Shown: positions 21,362 to 33,842, counted from the stretch's first letter. The stretch is 64,000 nt of DNA from Medicago truncatula (GCF_003473485.1 NC_053047.1:3115001-3179000); one strand, 5' to 3'. Numbers and translations are program-made. The notes: generated by a model not told the origin, from the letters alone.

Positions 21362-24300
21362 TCAAGGTTTGAGAGCCAAAGCTATTCCAATTCTTGCACT
21401 CTTCTCAATGGCCTTGGTGTCCACCTCACCAGAAATGGTGAAGAATGATTTTGGACGCCACTCATGCTGGATGAGACCGCTTGCTAGTCCGAAGTTGTTG
21501 AATCGAAGCTTCGCTGTGGTCAATGAGTCTATTGCATGCTGAGTGCCAAGTGTGAGCGTGTTTTCTTTGGTCGAGAATCGATGTGATACCTCAGCTCCAA
21601 CAGCTGTTTTGGTAACGGGATTGACGACATGGTAGTATGAAGCATTCAGGGCATTAGCTTTTTCATTCCTGCATACATTTACAATATCCCATATCCCCAT
21701 ATACAAATTTCAATCAGTTCAGAAACAGAACTAAGCAAAAGAATTTTATTGATGCAACTAATAAAACAAAATCACTTATTTCTAATTGGTAACAAACAGG
21801 TTCTTAGAGATTAAATTTTAGATATTCTACAGGAAAAAAATAAGTTATTTCGAGTTAGTTTTCCAAAATGAAAATCACTTTTGAAAAAAAAAAATCATCG
21901 AAAATAATTTTAAGAGAAGCTACTCAAAACAACTTCATATTTCAAGCAGCTTTTGACATTAGAAGTATCAACTTATCTATGCCAATCCGTCCTTCAAGGT
22001 AAAAAAGGATGAATAATTTTTATAATTGAAGTTTTATTTGAAAAAAAACACTGACAAACAGACCCTTATATGTAAAGAGGCAGCTACTGCAACAAAACTG
22101 TAATGCATCAACTAACTAGGCAAGGTTGACTAAAGGTAAACAGACAACTTAGAAAATAGGAAACAGAAAACTATTAAATGAATGTTGCCTCTCAAGCTCA
22201 CAAAATGCGCTTTGAAGCCTTAGAAAATACAATAATCTCCAATTCATTTGTAATTGTAAGAAAAATCAGCTAAAGACTAATTTTAAAATTCCAAAGTTAC
22301 CACAACGCACCAACATTTCAGATTAAATGCACATCTAGTATCCAACGTGTTGTTGTCCAACACCGACACAACATTGACTTGTGTATTTATATTCAATAAC
22401 TTCTATTTTCTTAAATAGCATTGGTGTCAACATGTCAATGTTAGTGTCGTGATCAATGTTAGGGTACATGCATGTGTCTGTTGTGCACGTAACTTACATA
22501 AATTAGATAGAAATAAGTGACACTTCAATTAGAAACCTTGTGCTAGAAAGGGACGAGTATTACTTACAGAGTCAACGAAGCAATCAAATCGTCTTTGGTG
22601 AAGTTCAGCCCAGCATTAAGCCTTGTGAACACGCCAGTTTTAGTGTCATAAGAAAGATCACCACCAAGAGCAACTACATTATTTCCAATAACACCAGAAA
22701 AGTTGGCAACTGGGTTTGCTGTCAACCCAATGCTGGCAGAAATTCCAGCATAGTCATGCAAGTACTGAACTTCAGCCTGTTTCATACGGTAATTTGTTTA
22801 TCAAATTAGTGATTATGCTTTCCATTGGAGATGAAAGAATCTAATAAAAAATGAATGACTTATCTCACCTTTCCAGACTTTAGTTCAGGTTCAGGAATCC
22901 TGAAGCTAAGAATAGTCTTGAGACCAGGAGCTGGCTCAGTAACAGTGATCGTTGTGAAGAGCTGCAATTTATATGCACAATTAAACAATTAAGTATAGAA
23001 AATAAAGATACAAATAGAATGGGTACATTGCCAATTATTAACTGGCTGCTATGTAGCACGGATACAAACACGGACACCGGACACGACACGACACAGACAC
23101 GCCGACACAGCTAATAATTTGAAAAAAATCACATAATTTAGTGTTATTACAAGTGTCGGTGTCGGTGTCGTGTCAGTGTCGAACACGACACGCGTCCGAC
23201 ACCCGGACACGCCTAATCCGAGGAGTGTTTGTGCTTCATAGACTGGCTGTAAATAAAAAATAATACACACGGAAGCACAAAGCATGGAAATAAATTCCTA
23301 AAATAGCCCCTTATCCCCACTGTTTGCATCTAAATCAAGCCTAAAAAAAGTTAGGGAACATGTAGAAACACAGTTTGCATGTAACTAACGCCTTCCGATT
23401 CAAATTTTGCACAGTGACATACTTTCAAATTCATTTTGAAATAGATACTAATTTCCTTCATCAATTAGTAAATGATGTTCGCAAATTGATAACAATTCTA
23501 TTTTTCATCTGCCATATGGACCTTCTAGCTTAAATTTCAAACTAAGTAGTTAAAATGGCTCAGGCAAACTAATAAAAATTGAGGGAGTGGACCAAACCAG
23601 AGTTTTAAAGCCTACAGTCTAACAAAGACAAACAAAAACATAAAACTGCCGAAAACCCGCTTTGCAACAATAGTAATAAAGCACACATATAAAACCACAT
23701 AAACCGTGGTTTTACACTTTTTTGCATGACAAGTTAAACAGGAACCCAACAGAAAAGTGAATAAAAATAATTACGAGACAAGAAAGAATCATGAACTTAC
23801 ATTAGAATCTGTGTCCACTTTGATATCAGTAGTGACATTCTTGTGCTTCAACTGTGTGTTAATATCAGCCAAAAAAAGCTCGCCTTTCTTGGTACTTGAA
23901 GCAGTCAAAGCCTGCATAAACAGCCACAAACAGAGGGTTCAAAGGAGTCAAAGCCTGTGTTAATTTGAGAAAACGGAAGTAATTGAATGCAAATATGTGT
24001 CAACGTCGTCTCAGCGTCAAACACATACATGTATCAATCACCAGCAGACACACCTTCAATCTAAAGTATCATATCATATCTCAATACTCATACCACAACA
24101 CCGCATTGCTATCACAGTAATCAGACAGAGAGTAACAGAAAATAAGAATCATTCTATCAATCAAGCATCATCAGTTCATCACCAAACCAACTGGTCAAAC
24201 CATAAACACACACAAATTGAATACAATCACGCACACCACAACACAACATTGCTATCAACAACTGGTCAGCTACATGGATCAAATTACACCATAATGTTCT

Positions 24301-25276
24301 ATCATAACTCATATTTCCATCCAACTCATTAATCTCTAGTACATTGCTATCACAATAATAATAAAAAATACCCAATAACAAATCCTGCCTACAATTACAA
24401 ATCTTCCAATACACCAATCATCCCAACCACCCAAATAACAATAAACAAATCCCAACAAAAAAATTAAAAGAAAACAATCGATTAATCAATACTACTTCAC
24501 AAAAAATCACAACACAAGTAACCTTCCATGCATCTACAAATCCTCCAATCAGATAAAAAAATCCAACAATTGGAAAGGAAAATAAAAGATTAATCACTAA
24601 CACCAAAATTGAATATTGGGCCTGTTCGGATTGACTTTTTTTTTAGCTTACAAAATAGCTTATGCAAATAAATAAGCTTTTATGTTAATTCATAAGTTCT
24701 CAGCTCTCATTAATGAAAATTGTATCTTCATAAGCTGTTTTTTTTCTTCATAAACTACATTGACAAGCTTATCAGTAATACATAAAAGCTTATTTATTTG
24801 CATAAGCTGTTTTGCACAAGCTAAAAAATAAGCCGATCCAAACAGACCCATAATCTAACTAACACCACAACACAACATTGCTACCACAATAATAATCAAT
24901 GATACATTAAACACCACCCAAAAGATCAATTTTTTCCAATAAAACAATCATCCTTAAAACCCAATAGCTCAAATCAAAAAATTACAAATCAAAACAAAAA
25001 TAAAAAGATTAATCACAAAGAACAGAAAAAAAATGCAATTAAAAAAAACTCACAATTCCAGTAGGTGAATAAGTAGTGAGAGTGAACTTCTGGTCAGTGT
25101 TGTAATCCTTGTAAAGAAGATCTGAAATATAACAACAAAAAAACACAATATTAGTCCAAATTTCTTCAAAAATATATTAAAAAAGAAGTTAAAATTGGAT
25201 TCGGAGAGAGAGTAAGAAAGAGGGTACCTCTGGCTTTTTTGCCGATGTCAGAGTAGAGACCTGGACCCTTTGACAT
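21362..25276 (-). CDS. VDAC: Mitochondrial outer-membrane porin (VDAC)
   Basis: Voltage-dependent anion channel forming the metabolite pore of the mitochondrial outer membrane. Minus-strand exons, in order: 25276-25228, 25121-25054, 23911-23801, 22961-22869, 22776-22568 and 21668-21362. All junctions are GT-AG, phases fit, and the product is 278 aa (family about 276). The start MSKGPGLYSDIGKKARDLLY is the canonical plant VDAC N-terminal helix. Further family stretches are KFTLTTYSPTG, GGDLSYDTKTG, NASYYHVVNP and, near the C terminus, SLTTAKLRFNNFGLASG in the eukaryotic porin signature region. The whole chain is expected to form the 19-strand beta barrel, with no cleaved presequence. The long introns 2, 3 and 5 contain repeats. 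Confidence 0.96.
22335..22465. repeat. Dispersed 'GTGTCGGTGT' type repeat, VDAC intron 5
   Basis: A diverged copy of the element at 23050-23222, with ACACCGACACAACATTGACT at one side and GTGTCAACATGTCAATGTTA at the other. The two sides are complementary, so it is a fold-back. Confidence 0.5.
23050..23222. repeat. Fold-back repeat rich in CGACAC/GTGTCG, VDAC intron 3
   Basis: Left side CGGACACCGGACACGACACG; right side GTGTCGGTGTCGGTGTCGTG, then ACACGACACGCGTCCGACAC. The arms surround an AT-rich centre (AATAATTTGAAAAAAATCAC). It stands out by its GC content from the AT-rich intron around it. The family is dispersed here (22335-22465; a weak copy near 15262-15420). Confidence 0.65.
24262..24338. 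repeat. Diverged RTE-like relic in VDAC intron 2
   Basis: CAGCTACATGGATCAAATTA, ATGTTCTATCATAA and CATCCAACTCATTAATCTCT match 20225-20293 with about 10-15% divergence. Confidence 0.5.
24618..24849. mobile_element. MITE with GGGCCTGTTCGGATTG ends, VDAC intron 2
   Basis: Left end GGGCCTGTTCGGATTGAC is the inverse of right end GCCGATCCAAACAGACCC. The arms continue with AATAAGCTTTTATGT against ACATAAAAGCTTATTTA. About 230 bp, non-coding. The target duplication is unclear, so I do not assign a superfamily (hAT is possible). Confidence 0.7.
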
Positions 25277-25345
25277 TGTTGGTTGTTGAGAGAGAATTGG
25301 AAGATCAAGAAGAAGAAGAAGAAGAAGAAGAGGAATTAGGGTTTT
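25277..25345 (-). other. VDAC 5' leader with GAA/CTT microsatellite
   Basis: Upstream of the VDAC start codon the transcribed strand is a pyrimidine tract (CTTCTTCTT..., plus strand (AAG)n at 25300-25330). Pyrimidine-rich leaders are common in highly expressed plant genes. Confidence 0.5.
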
Positions 25346-25371
25346 GAAGTGAACGGTGTTTGGAGAAAAGG

Positions 25372-25382
25372 GTATAAATATA
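25372..25382 (-). promoter_or_regulatory. Possible TATA box of VDAC gene
   Basis: Read on the minus strand, TTATATTTATACC lies about 100 bp before the start codon and upstream of the CTT-rich leader. A weak but well-placed TATA-like element. Confidence 0.4.
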
Positions 25383-25590
25383 ATCCTTTTTTGGAAAAAT
25401 TATTATTTTGTTTTATATTATTGTTTTCTGGGTTTTTTTTAAGTGGATGTGGACCGTTTGATGGGAAAGTTGGAAAAGTTGTGACCGTTTGATTGATATT
25501 TTTCTCTATGATTGGATTTGGATTTGTTGTTAAATTGCACGCATGGGAAACGAGTTGTTTGGGTTTATCAAAGAAACCTAAGCGATCATA

Positions 25591-25668
25591 AACTTAACTC
25601 AGCTGATAGGGACAAATAAATAATATATAAGATCTAAAGTTCAAACTCCGATCATCAAAAAAAAAAAA
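25591..25668 (+). repeat. Short SINE copy
   Basis: ATAAACTTAACTCAGCTGAT resembles an A box, AAGTTCAAACTCC a decayed B box, and an A run follows. Same family as 10342-10480, shortened. A second B-box-like fragment (GGAGTTCGAACTCC) lies at about 25752. Confidence 0.55.
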
Positions 25669-25969
25669 AACATAAGCAAAATGGTCCATAATTCTTAATT
25701 CAATTGGTGAAAAAAATGTTGAAATTCGATTAGGTTCAACATTGTGATCGGAGTTCGAACTCCGATCCTCCATTCATGTCATGCCGGTCCAAGAGCAATG
25801 TGAGTCAAGCAAAAAAAAAATTCTCATGAAACTAATGTAATTATTTTATTGTAAAATGCCACATAATAAAAATTGTTTTAAGTCTTTATACATGTTGGGC
25901 CGACCTTATTTTGTGTTGTGTGTTTCAAAGTTTATTTGTCATTTCATTTCATTTATTAAGTTCTCTCCG

Positions 25970-26105
25970 TTTTTAAATATAAGTAAAATTGAATTTTTAG
26001 GTTCATTCAATTAATGATGTATGTGATTTATATTATGGACCACATACATCATTAATTGAACGAACCTAAAATGTTAATTTTATTTATATTTAGAAACAGA
26101 GGGAG
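25970..26105. mobile_element. Stowaway-type MITE
   Basis: Ends TTCTCTCCGTTTTTAAATAT and AACAGAGGGAG, with TTTAGGTTCATTCAATTAAT and ATTAATTGAACGAACCTAAA as inner arms. Shares the inner arm sequence with the HIR intron copy (17391-17537). The left end is mutated; TA follows the right end. Confidence 0.8.
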
Positions 26106-26194
26106 TATAAAGTAGAGTATTTATTCAACTTTTTTTTAAGGTAGAGTATTGTATATGTTTTTTTTTATGAAAAAAAACTCACATAAGATGGTAG

Positions 26195-26999
26195 GCTGTG
26201 AAGCCCCGATACTTCAAAATGGATGACGTATCGTATTCCTTGTGTATCCTGCACCGATATCTGCCCGATACTTCCCGATACGTATCCGGAGAGTATCCAA
26301 ATATTAAATTTTATTTTTTTATAAAATAATTATCCGATACGTCCCGAATACGTGAATGATACTTCTATTTGTTCCGATACACACGGATAAGTGTGTTTTT
26401 ATTTTTTTTTTATAGTTAGTAGAGTTGTCTTTGGATGAACCAGATTTGGAAGCTGGTTTGTATCTTGTTGATGGAAATGGAGGAGAGGAGATTGAGACGA
26501 TTAATGTTAACTAAAATAACTTAACTCTTGAGTACTGATGTGTTCTTTTTTTGATATAGTGCTTATTTTTTAGATCGATATAGTATAACACTAACAATGT
26601 TCTTTTTGAATATAGTATATCACTGATGATGCTCTTTTTGGTATATATTGTGTATGTAATTGACTAATCACCACTCTCTTAATCGTCAATATTATTTATA
26701 TTTATGTTGATGTGTTACGAGCCTATGACTGATTTATTTTGTTTGTTAATATATTTGCATATTAAAACAATTGTTATAATACGACACCAAGTCTAGCATT
26801 CCTTGTGCTGGTTAGGATTAATTGTGATTTTAATAATTTCATTTTAACTTCTTCAAAAAAAAATGGTTATAATTATATTGTACATTTAATTATATAATTT
26901 TTTTTATTAACGTATCTCAGCTGTATCGTATCTTGATTTTTGAAATTTTTCCGTATCGACGTATCGGTGCGGTATCGTATCTCGTATCCGAGCTTCAGA
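26195..26999. mobile_element. Non-autonomous DNA transposon with 10-bp target duplication
   Basis: The 10-bp repeat AGATGGTAGG lies just outside both ends (about 26185-26194 and 27000-27009). The left end CTGTGAAGCCCCGATAC is inverse to the right end GTATCCGAGCTTCAG. Both arms are rich in CCGATAC/GTATCGG motifs. The interior at about 26418-26515 holds an open stretch ELSLDEPDLEAGLYLVDGNG that looks like the tail of a captured or decayed transposase-type protein. The size of the target duplication suggests a Mutator-like element. Confidence 0.65.
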
Positions 27000-27009
27000 G
27001 ATGGTAGGT

Positions 27010-29165
27010 ATTTTTTTTGTGCAGTTTAACACATAAAAGCTCAAAGGACTCGACACTTCTACGATTTTGCAACCTCGTCATAAGTGCAAAGTATTTTATC
27101 AAAAACTAACCTTTATTTAAAGGAAAATGTTACATAAACACCCTTTATTCATACATCTCATTGTACACCCCATGTATTAAGGATATTTTGGTAAATTCAT
27201 TTCACAACCATACTTTATCTTCTATTTATGTGGGGTCCAGATTGCCACGTGTCAGAATTTTATGTGGGTGTAAAGGGTGTATTGCCACATGGGGTGGTAC
27301 ATGTATCACCACTCTTATTTAAAATACTCATGTTTTTTTTTTTTTGGTACAAATTTAAAATAGTCATGTTAACTCGTGTCTTTAGGGCACATGTTAAACA
27401 TTAATTTCATTCCATTAATTGTAAAAAATTATTGAAAATAATATTAAATATTTTGAGCAATAAATTAGCATAATTTTCCATATATAATTTCTATTAATAG
27501 AATGCTTAACATATGCCTTAAGAGCACAAGTTAACATAAATGAATGTGTATGATATATGAGATTAGTCTTGGTTCAACGACAAAAAATTGTATAGGAAAT
27601 TAGCAATGTCATGATGTACTAAATGTTTATAGAAACTAGAATGGTTTGATATAGTTGTAAAAAAGACATGTTTCAAACTTGAAGATTACGAGATTGAGCT
27701 ATTCTAAACTCGTGAAAGCATATAAATGTAAATATTTTTAAAAGTGTTCTTTGAATTTTAAAGTATTCTCTACCTTATATTGCGACACTACCCAGATGCG
27801 GATCTTCTTGGGAGCCATGGTAGCCATGGATCCCTCAGATATATTATTAATACTATATTATGCATACTATATTAGGTATTTTATATGTGTCACAGTGGAA
27901 ACCGAAAGCTCTACAAATTTTTGACTCCCCCTACATCTTTAGTCAAAATTCGCCACCGACTACACCTCATCACCCTTAGATTTTATGCATCAAAGTTTAT
28001 GTTTATGATGATTAATTTTTATGCACAACGAAATATATATTTTTTATACATGTATAGACACAACGTCCTTATCTTAAATTAGTTACTAAAATATCCCTAT
28101 AACTACCTATTGATGCAATTTAATTATATTAAAAAAGTTTTACACTGTTGATATATACAAATTAAATCATATATTATAAATCATTGGTGTGATTTCAATT
28201 GAAAATGAGTATAATATAAAATCACTCAATGACAATCGATTTTATAGTTTCATTCACATTCCTATTAACTTGAAATGGCAAACAAAGAATAATTGGTATG
28301 TTTAGTAGGGCAAACAAACAAAGATAAGAGCCACTATATCACACTTTCAAGGAAACAAGTATAAAGGCAGAACATGAAAATGGTTTATGAGATGCGATTC
28401 CCATATACAATGGAACATAATATTTTTGACATCTTCTCCAACACACTTTCTAAAATTGGTTTATTTTAAAAATGAATCACTACAATTTTTGAAAAGTAAA
28501 CAATTCACCAGATAAGTATTTTTTTGGTAAAATATAGTGCCTAAAATGCCCTACTAGATAGCTAAAATAACTTATTTGGAAATGAATCATTTAAAATGTG
28601 TTTTTTACCACAAAAAAAAAAAAAAGTGTTTAAGAGTGTAAAAAATGTGTACCGCAAAAAAATATGTCATTCACACTTTACTTGAGGGAGATTTTACATT
28701 CTATTGTGGTTTTATCCGACTCAATAGAGTCGGTCCGATATATTTAGAGACTTGAAGCAAATTTTATAAGGCAATTTCTCTATTCGCTCCTTACATTCTC
28801 AAATTTTATAACTAGATATTTTAAAATAAAAAAGTAAAACAAGACTTATAAAAATAAATTAAATAAAAATAGATGAATATTCTGGAATTATTTTGCATCA
28901 CAAGTGATGTTTGTTTCAAAGGTTGCAAATACAAGAATCTACCTTGTAATTGTTTTAGGTTTCTTATTCTCAACGACTCAAGCTATATTATGTTTTACTT
29001 CTAAGTGATTAGTGTGTAACTTTGTATATATTGATATACTCACAAGTGTTATTATTTCTGTTGAATCAACCAGTTACAAAATCTGTGTAATCTACTTGTA
29101 AAATTTGTTATAGATTTTCAAACTAGGAATCAAAATTGTTCCTTGTATGTATTCAACGTAGTGTG
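27010..29165. other. Intergenic, PIN8-like 3' flank
   Basis: A fold-back at 27352-27540 (CATGTTAACTCGTGTCTTTA against a right arm ending AGCACAAGTTAACATAAA) is a diverged miniature element. No gene is supported in the rest. Confidence 0.45.
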
Positions 29166-31637
29166 TCAAATGGATAAGAGGAGGTAGTAAATCAATGCCA
29201 CTGGCAAAGCAATTAGCATTCCTAGTAAGACCCTGTGACCAAAACAAGAACAATTGTTACAACCACAAATCCAGTTCTAAAGAGATAAGATAAATAATCG
29301 CACATAGAAACATAAACAACTGATCACGAAATTCAGTCAATTATGTCTACATCTCTGAAACGAGAATAGAGTGACTTATGTAATTTTTCAATTATACAAA
29401 TCTTATTAAAGTTACAAAGTATTCCACTAACTTCGTTTCGCAATCGAGCGACTTCGCAGTTATCAGTGAATATGAATCATATTCAACAAAAATATATACA
29501 ATCTTAGGCTCTAAGAAAAAGATTATTAAAGAAATGCTTTAAAGCATTACTTACCCTGTGCTTAAAACTGCTGGATGGACATTATACTCTCTTGCAAAAA
29601 CAAAAGGAACAATTCCTTGGGGTAGAGCTGCCTATGCATATAAAAATCATATCATATATAAATATTATATGTAGTATAAATAACATTCCATTATCTAAAA
29701 AGTAATAATAAAAAATTACTTGAACAATTGCCACTTTGAGCATTGTATCTCTTAATCCAATCACAATGGAGGCAACAGCCATTAGGGCAGGACCAAAAAG
29801 AAATTTAAGTCCCATTGACACCATTGTCATCTTTGGTCCACATGCAATGATGCTTGAGTTTGATGCCATGAATAAACCTGTTAAAGTTTCATTCAAGATT
29901 CGCAACGCTTTAAAATAGTTATAATTAAAGTTAAATATGTTCAAATAATTTGTCGGTTATAATTGAATGACAGTACAAATTATCTTTACTGACGATGTAT
30001 ACTAATTAAATCGACCGATGAATTGATTCTCTTACCTAAGCTGAATGTGGCCATACCTAAGCCTCCACTAGACAATATTGTTATTGACTGATTAACAACA
30101 TCTGGCATATCTACTCCCCACCTGAAAAACATATTTATCCAATTGTCCTTATTTATAATTAGGAAATATGATCGCCTCCAAGAATGACTGAATTTTCAAA
30201 AAAAGGTCACAGTAACGGTTGTTGTAGCGTCACATTCCTTGATATAAGGGAAAAATTATAGTCAAATGTGGCTGTAATCGCGGTCACATTGCAGTTTTGA
30301 CAATGTCAAAATTATGTTGCGGCGCATATTGTGGTTGCAGACCTTTATTTAAAACCCTAGTGAACTAAACAAATGTGACATTGGGCTTACCTGAAGTGTA
30401 TGCTTGCCCAAATAAGGCCTATAAAAGTTGCATAAGTATTAGGATTCATGATCAATTTCTTCCCAACTTTCATAAGAATAATCAAGATCCTAGTTTTCCT
30501 TTCTGGTCTTGTTTCTCTTCCTTCATCTTCTTCTTTTGATTGTACTTCCACAGAACTCTCACTATCTCCTTTAAGCATGAACAAGAAAATACAAATGACA
30601 TAAAAAAAAATAAAAAATCTTCTGGCCCCACTTTGATTGTCACAGATTAATTCAGTTGACTAAACAAGAATAATTTATAGAAGTTAAATATTCTTACATA
30701 ATTAAAAAAAAATGAAGAAAGGGTGCATCAAATCAAATTTTAAATAAACCAAAATCAGTTTTGACTTATTTGAGCTTATCTACTTGCATAAACATTTGCG
30801 AAACTATTTGATAGAGCTTATGAAAATTATGAAAACAGCTTTTGATATGTCCATAAAATGTTTTCAACTTATTTTCATAAGATTTTTAATATAGCTTATG
30901 AAAACAACTGATGACACGTCGATAAGTTGTTTTCAGCTTATTTCCATAAGTTTTCCAGGATGCATCATGAAAAAAACTAAAATCTTATATGAAAATAATT
31001 TGACTTTATTTTATCTTCTCTTACAAAAATAGCTTATACATAAGCACTTATATGATAATCGCTTATACTATAAGCACTTAATAAATTTGTTTAACCAATC
31101 AGAGTCTAAATCTTTACCTGTTTCATGTGATGGTTGTGCAGCAGGCATAGTCCTTGCAGGAATTGCAGCATCAAGCTCATGAAGAAACAAAAGCAAATTA
31201 TACCAAATCATACTTTGCAAGAAAATAATCTGAGGTAGTAGAAAATCAGATTCATCTTTATACATAGCCTTCATGAGTGGAATTCCAAGGATCAAAGTAT
31301 TAGGAAGTGTTGATAATGAAAGACCAGTTATAATCCATTTCAAACCTCCTCTAATATCACTAATCTTAATAATAACAATCAAGACTAAAAATGCAAGAAA
31401 TTTTTGAACACAATCTGCATATATAAGTTTAAGACTCATTTTGTAAATGTTATTTGAAGATATCACTTGAAATGATAACAATGGAACTGAAAAATTTGCT
31501 ACAAATTTGTTTATGCCTGCACATTGATCTGGTGTGAAAAGTTTCCACCATTTAACACAAATGTATGCTAGTAACATAGTTACATATAATGGGACAGTGG
31601 CTGTTACTACATGATAGACATCAATTAAGGAAATCAT
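29166..31637 (-). CDS. PIN8: Short PIN auxin efflux carrier, PIN8-like
   Basis: Auxin transporter of the short-loop PIN group, which in known plants sits mainly in the endoplasmic reticulum and, for PIN8, works in pollen. Exons: 31637-31118, 30568-30391, 30121-30036, 29877-29720, 29631-29555 and 29232-29166. Junctions are GT-AG with consistent phase; the product is 361 aa, against over 600 for long PINs. N-terminal membrane bundle: [50 protein letters not shown] hydrophilic loop of only about 50 residues follows ([17 protein letters not shown]). The C-terminal bundle contains [51 protein letters not shown] and ends [24 protein letters not shown] points to PIN8 more than PIN5. Introns 1 and 2 hold repeats. 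Confidence 0.92.
30772..31108. repeat. Dispersed 'AGCTTAT' family repeat (PIN8-like intron 1)
   Basis: Shares CAGCTTATTTCCATAAGTTT, TTTGACTTTATTTTATCTTC and AAGCACTTATATGATAATC with 18222-18462. Part of its left side (TAGCTTATGAAAA...CATAAG) is duplicated within the element. Confidence 0.65.
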
Positions 31638-31872
31638 GATGATGCTATGTCTTAAGTGTTGAATAATGTTTTAGGACATTTTACAAACATGATAAGGTTT
31701 GTAGCATGATGCTTTTTAGGCTACTTTGTTGGATTGTACAATAATTATTAAGATGGAATATAATTTTGTTTGTGAAGATGCTTCTTCATAGTGACCTATC
31801 AGGCTTTTCACTATTCCTTCTATTCTTATACTAGTGTCCTTCTGATTTTGGTACTTGGTTTGATATTTTTAT

Positions 31873-32208
31873 AGCAAAATTACACAATTAGTCCCTTAAC
31901 TTTATTTTAGGTAACACTTTCGTCCTTTATTTTTTTTTTGTCACGATTTAGTCCTTTATGTTATAAAATAACAACATAGTTATCCTTTTTTATGAAAAAA
32001 ATAATCAAAAAAAAATCATCAAACTCATAGGCAAACGTAAATCTTCATCATACAAGCCTAGAAAATCAAATTTCTTTGAAAAAAATCTCATAAAAATGAT
32101 AAGATATTGTCATTTTATAACATAAAGGACTAAATCGTGACAAAAAAAAGATAAAGGACGAAAGTGTTACCTAAAATAAAGTTAAGGGACTAATTGTGTA
32201 ATTTTGCC
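31873..32208. mobile_element. Mutator-type MITE
   Basis: The left end GCAAAATTACACAATTAGTC is inverse to the right end GACTAATTGTGTAATTTTGC, and the pairing continues for about 90 bp (GGTAACACTTTCGTCCTTTA and its inverse). The 9-bp direct repeat TATTTTTAT lies on both sides (31864-31872 and 32209-32217). Confidence 0.85.
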
Positions 32209-32305
32209 TATTTTTATTTATGTGAGTTGTATTTTTATATTTGAAAATTTTCAGTTACTTTTGCTTGGTTATATGCAATTCGCAATATCAAACTCACTAC
32301 ATGTT

Positions 32306-32405
32306 CTCGTGAATATAACTCAGCTGATAAAGACATCATATTATATATGCAGAGTTGAGGTTCGAACCTCGAACTTCTCACTTATTCACCTAAAGAGTGA
32401 ATTTA
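32306..32405 (+). repeat. SINE copy, forward
   Basis: GTGAATATAACTCAGCTGAT as A box, GAGGTTCGAACCTC as B box, then TCACTTATTCACCTAAAGAG. Same family as 10342-10480. No A tail or target duplication visible. Confidence 0.65.
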
Positions 32406-32851
32406 TGGAAAAAATCCACTTCGAAGGGGAGATCCATCTTGTGTGCCTCATAGGTTCTTCGACGAAGATTAGTCACTGGTAAACGGTGGTGGAAACTTAT
32501 ATCATGGTAACCGGAAAGAAAGACGGGATACATTTTTTTTTCTTCTTGTATGGTGATTAACCTAATCTTTTAGGGGATATCAAGATTCTGATAATTATAA
32601 GATCAAAATGGAATTTAATTAGTAAACAATAAATAAAATGGAGGGCATTTATGTCCACATGAGGTATAAAAATATATAGATTCTGATTTAGATATTGACA
32701 TGTCTTTAGCAAAGGAGACCCCCATAGAGAATTTATCTGTCTGACACCATTTAAGTTCATAAAACCTAGTAGATTTGAGAATCATGATAGCTTAATTTTT
32801 TATTTTTGCAAGTGGCAAAAGAACTTGGTTAAGGTTTTAATGGAATAATTC

Positions 32852-32992
32852 AATTTTTTTTTGGTCAAGTAGTTTAGCGGCGGGAGAAATTCATCTTAAA
32901 GGTGAAATAGTGGGCTAAACTCCGAGGTTCGGACCCGACCCCTACATACATAATGCATTATCCCTAACCAAGTGAGCTAAACTCACAGGAAC
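32852..32992 (-). mobile_element. tRNA-derived SINE, reverse orientation
   Basis: Flanked by the 12-bp direct repeat ATGGAATAATTC (32840-32851 and 32993-33004). A T run follows the left repeat, which is the A tail on the minus strand. The A-box end is GTGAGTTTAGCTCACTTGG and the B box is GGTCCGAACC, both on the minus strand. A fairly young insertion. Confidence 0.87.
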
Positions 32993-33842
32993 ATGGAATA
33001 ATTCGATTTAGTCAAGCTCAAAATTATTTCTAAAATATATACACTATTTTCCATAAATATTTTGTTAACATTGGCCACTAATGTTAACACAAAAATTTTA
33101 ACTTAATTAATTTTCTATTAGTTGAATGTGATATAATATTTACTTTCCTATTGAATTTTACTTTTTTATTTTTATTTTTTTGAAACTTTTCAAAGGTGAG
33201 AAAGAAGAATAAAGAAGTAAATTGCGAGTGAAGTAATGAAGGACATGGTTATGAACAACGTGAGGAAGAATAATTTCCTAGTTTTGATAAAAAAAGTGTT
33301 AAGAATAAGTGTTCCATTGGAAATTTGCTTTTCAGAATGTAAATACAAAATTAAAGTTTTATTGCTTCTTAATGTTATCAAGCCATTAAAGCATGTAAAG
33401 GGGGAAAGAAGAGCAACCACCTTGGTTCAATATCTTCCCATATATGGCAGATAATGAAAAATCTATTTTATCTTTTAACTTTCGATGTCTCACTTAATTA
33501 ATTATAACCGATAAAATAACATTACATTTCGATAATGGTGTGTAATTGTAAACCTAATATGATGTCTTCCAACTAGAATCTATAAATATATATTCCATGT
33601 CTTTTAAATAAAAATTATATGTTTAGTACTTTCTAAATCAAGTGATCACTTTCAGAGTTTAATGTCGGAAAAGTATTAAGTATGTTAATATAAACATCGA
33701 TATGACAAAACAAATTTATATATAAATATCCGGATCAAGTACTTACATCAAAATCATAACTAACTATGCATAATCCCATCTTGTGGTACAGTCAGTTACA
33801 AAAATTCATAGTAAGTTGGATTTCAATCTCTGGCTCAATGCA

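Larger units (their letters stand above)
31638..33842. other. Intergenic between PIN8-like gene and chimeric gene
   Basis: Contains a Mutator-type MITE and two SINEs in opposite orientation (listed separately). No gene is supported. Short frames around 33236-33454 show no recognisable protein. Confidence 0.5.

Noticed and set aside
24157..24606. Minus-strand open frames of 62-86 aa in VDAC intron 2
   Set aside because: They lie wholly inside the intron, overlap repeat sequence and show no domain.
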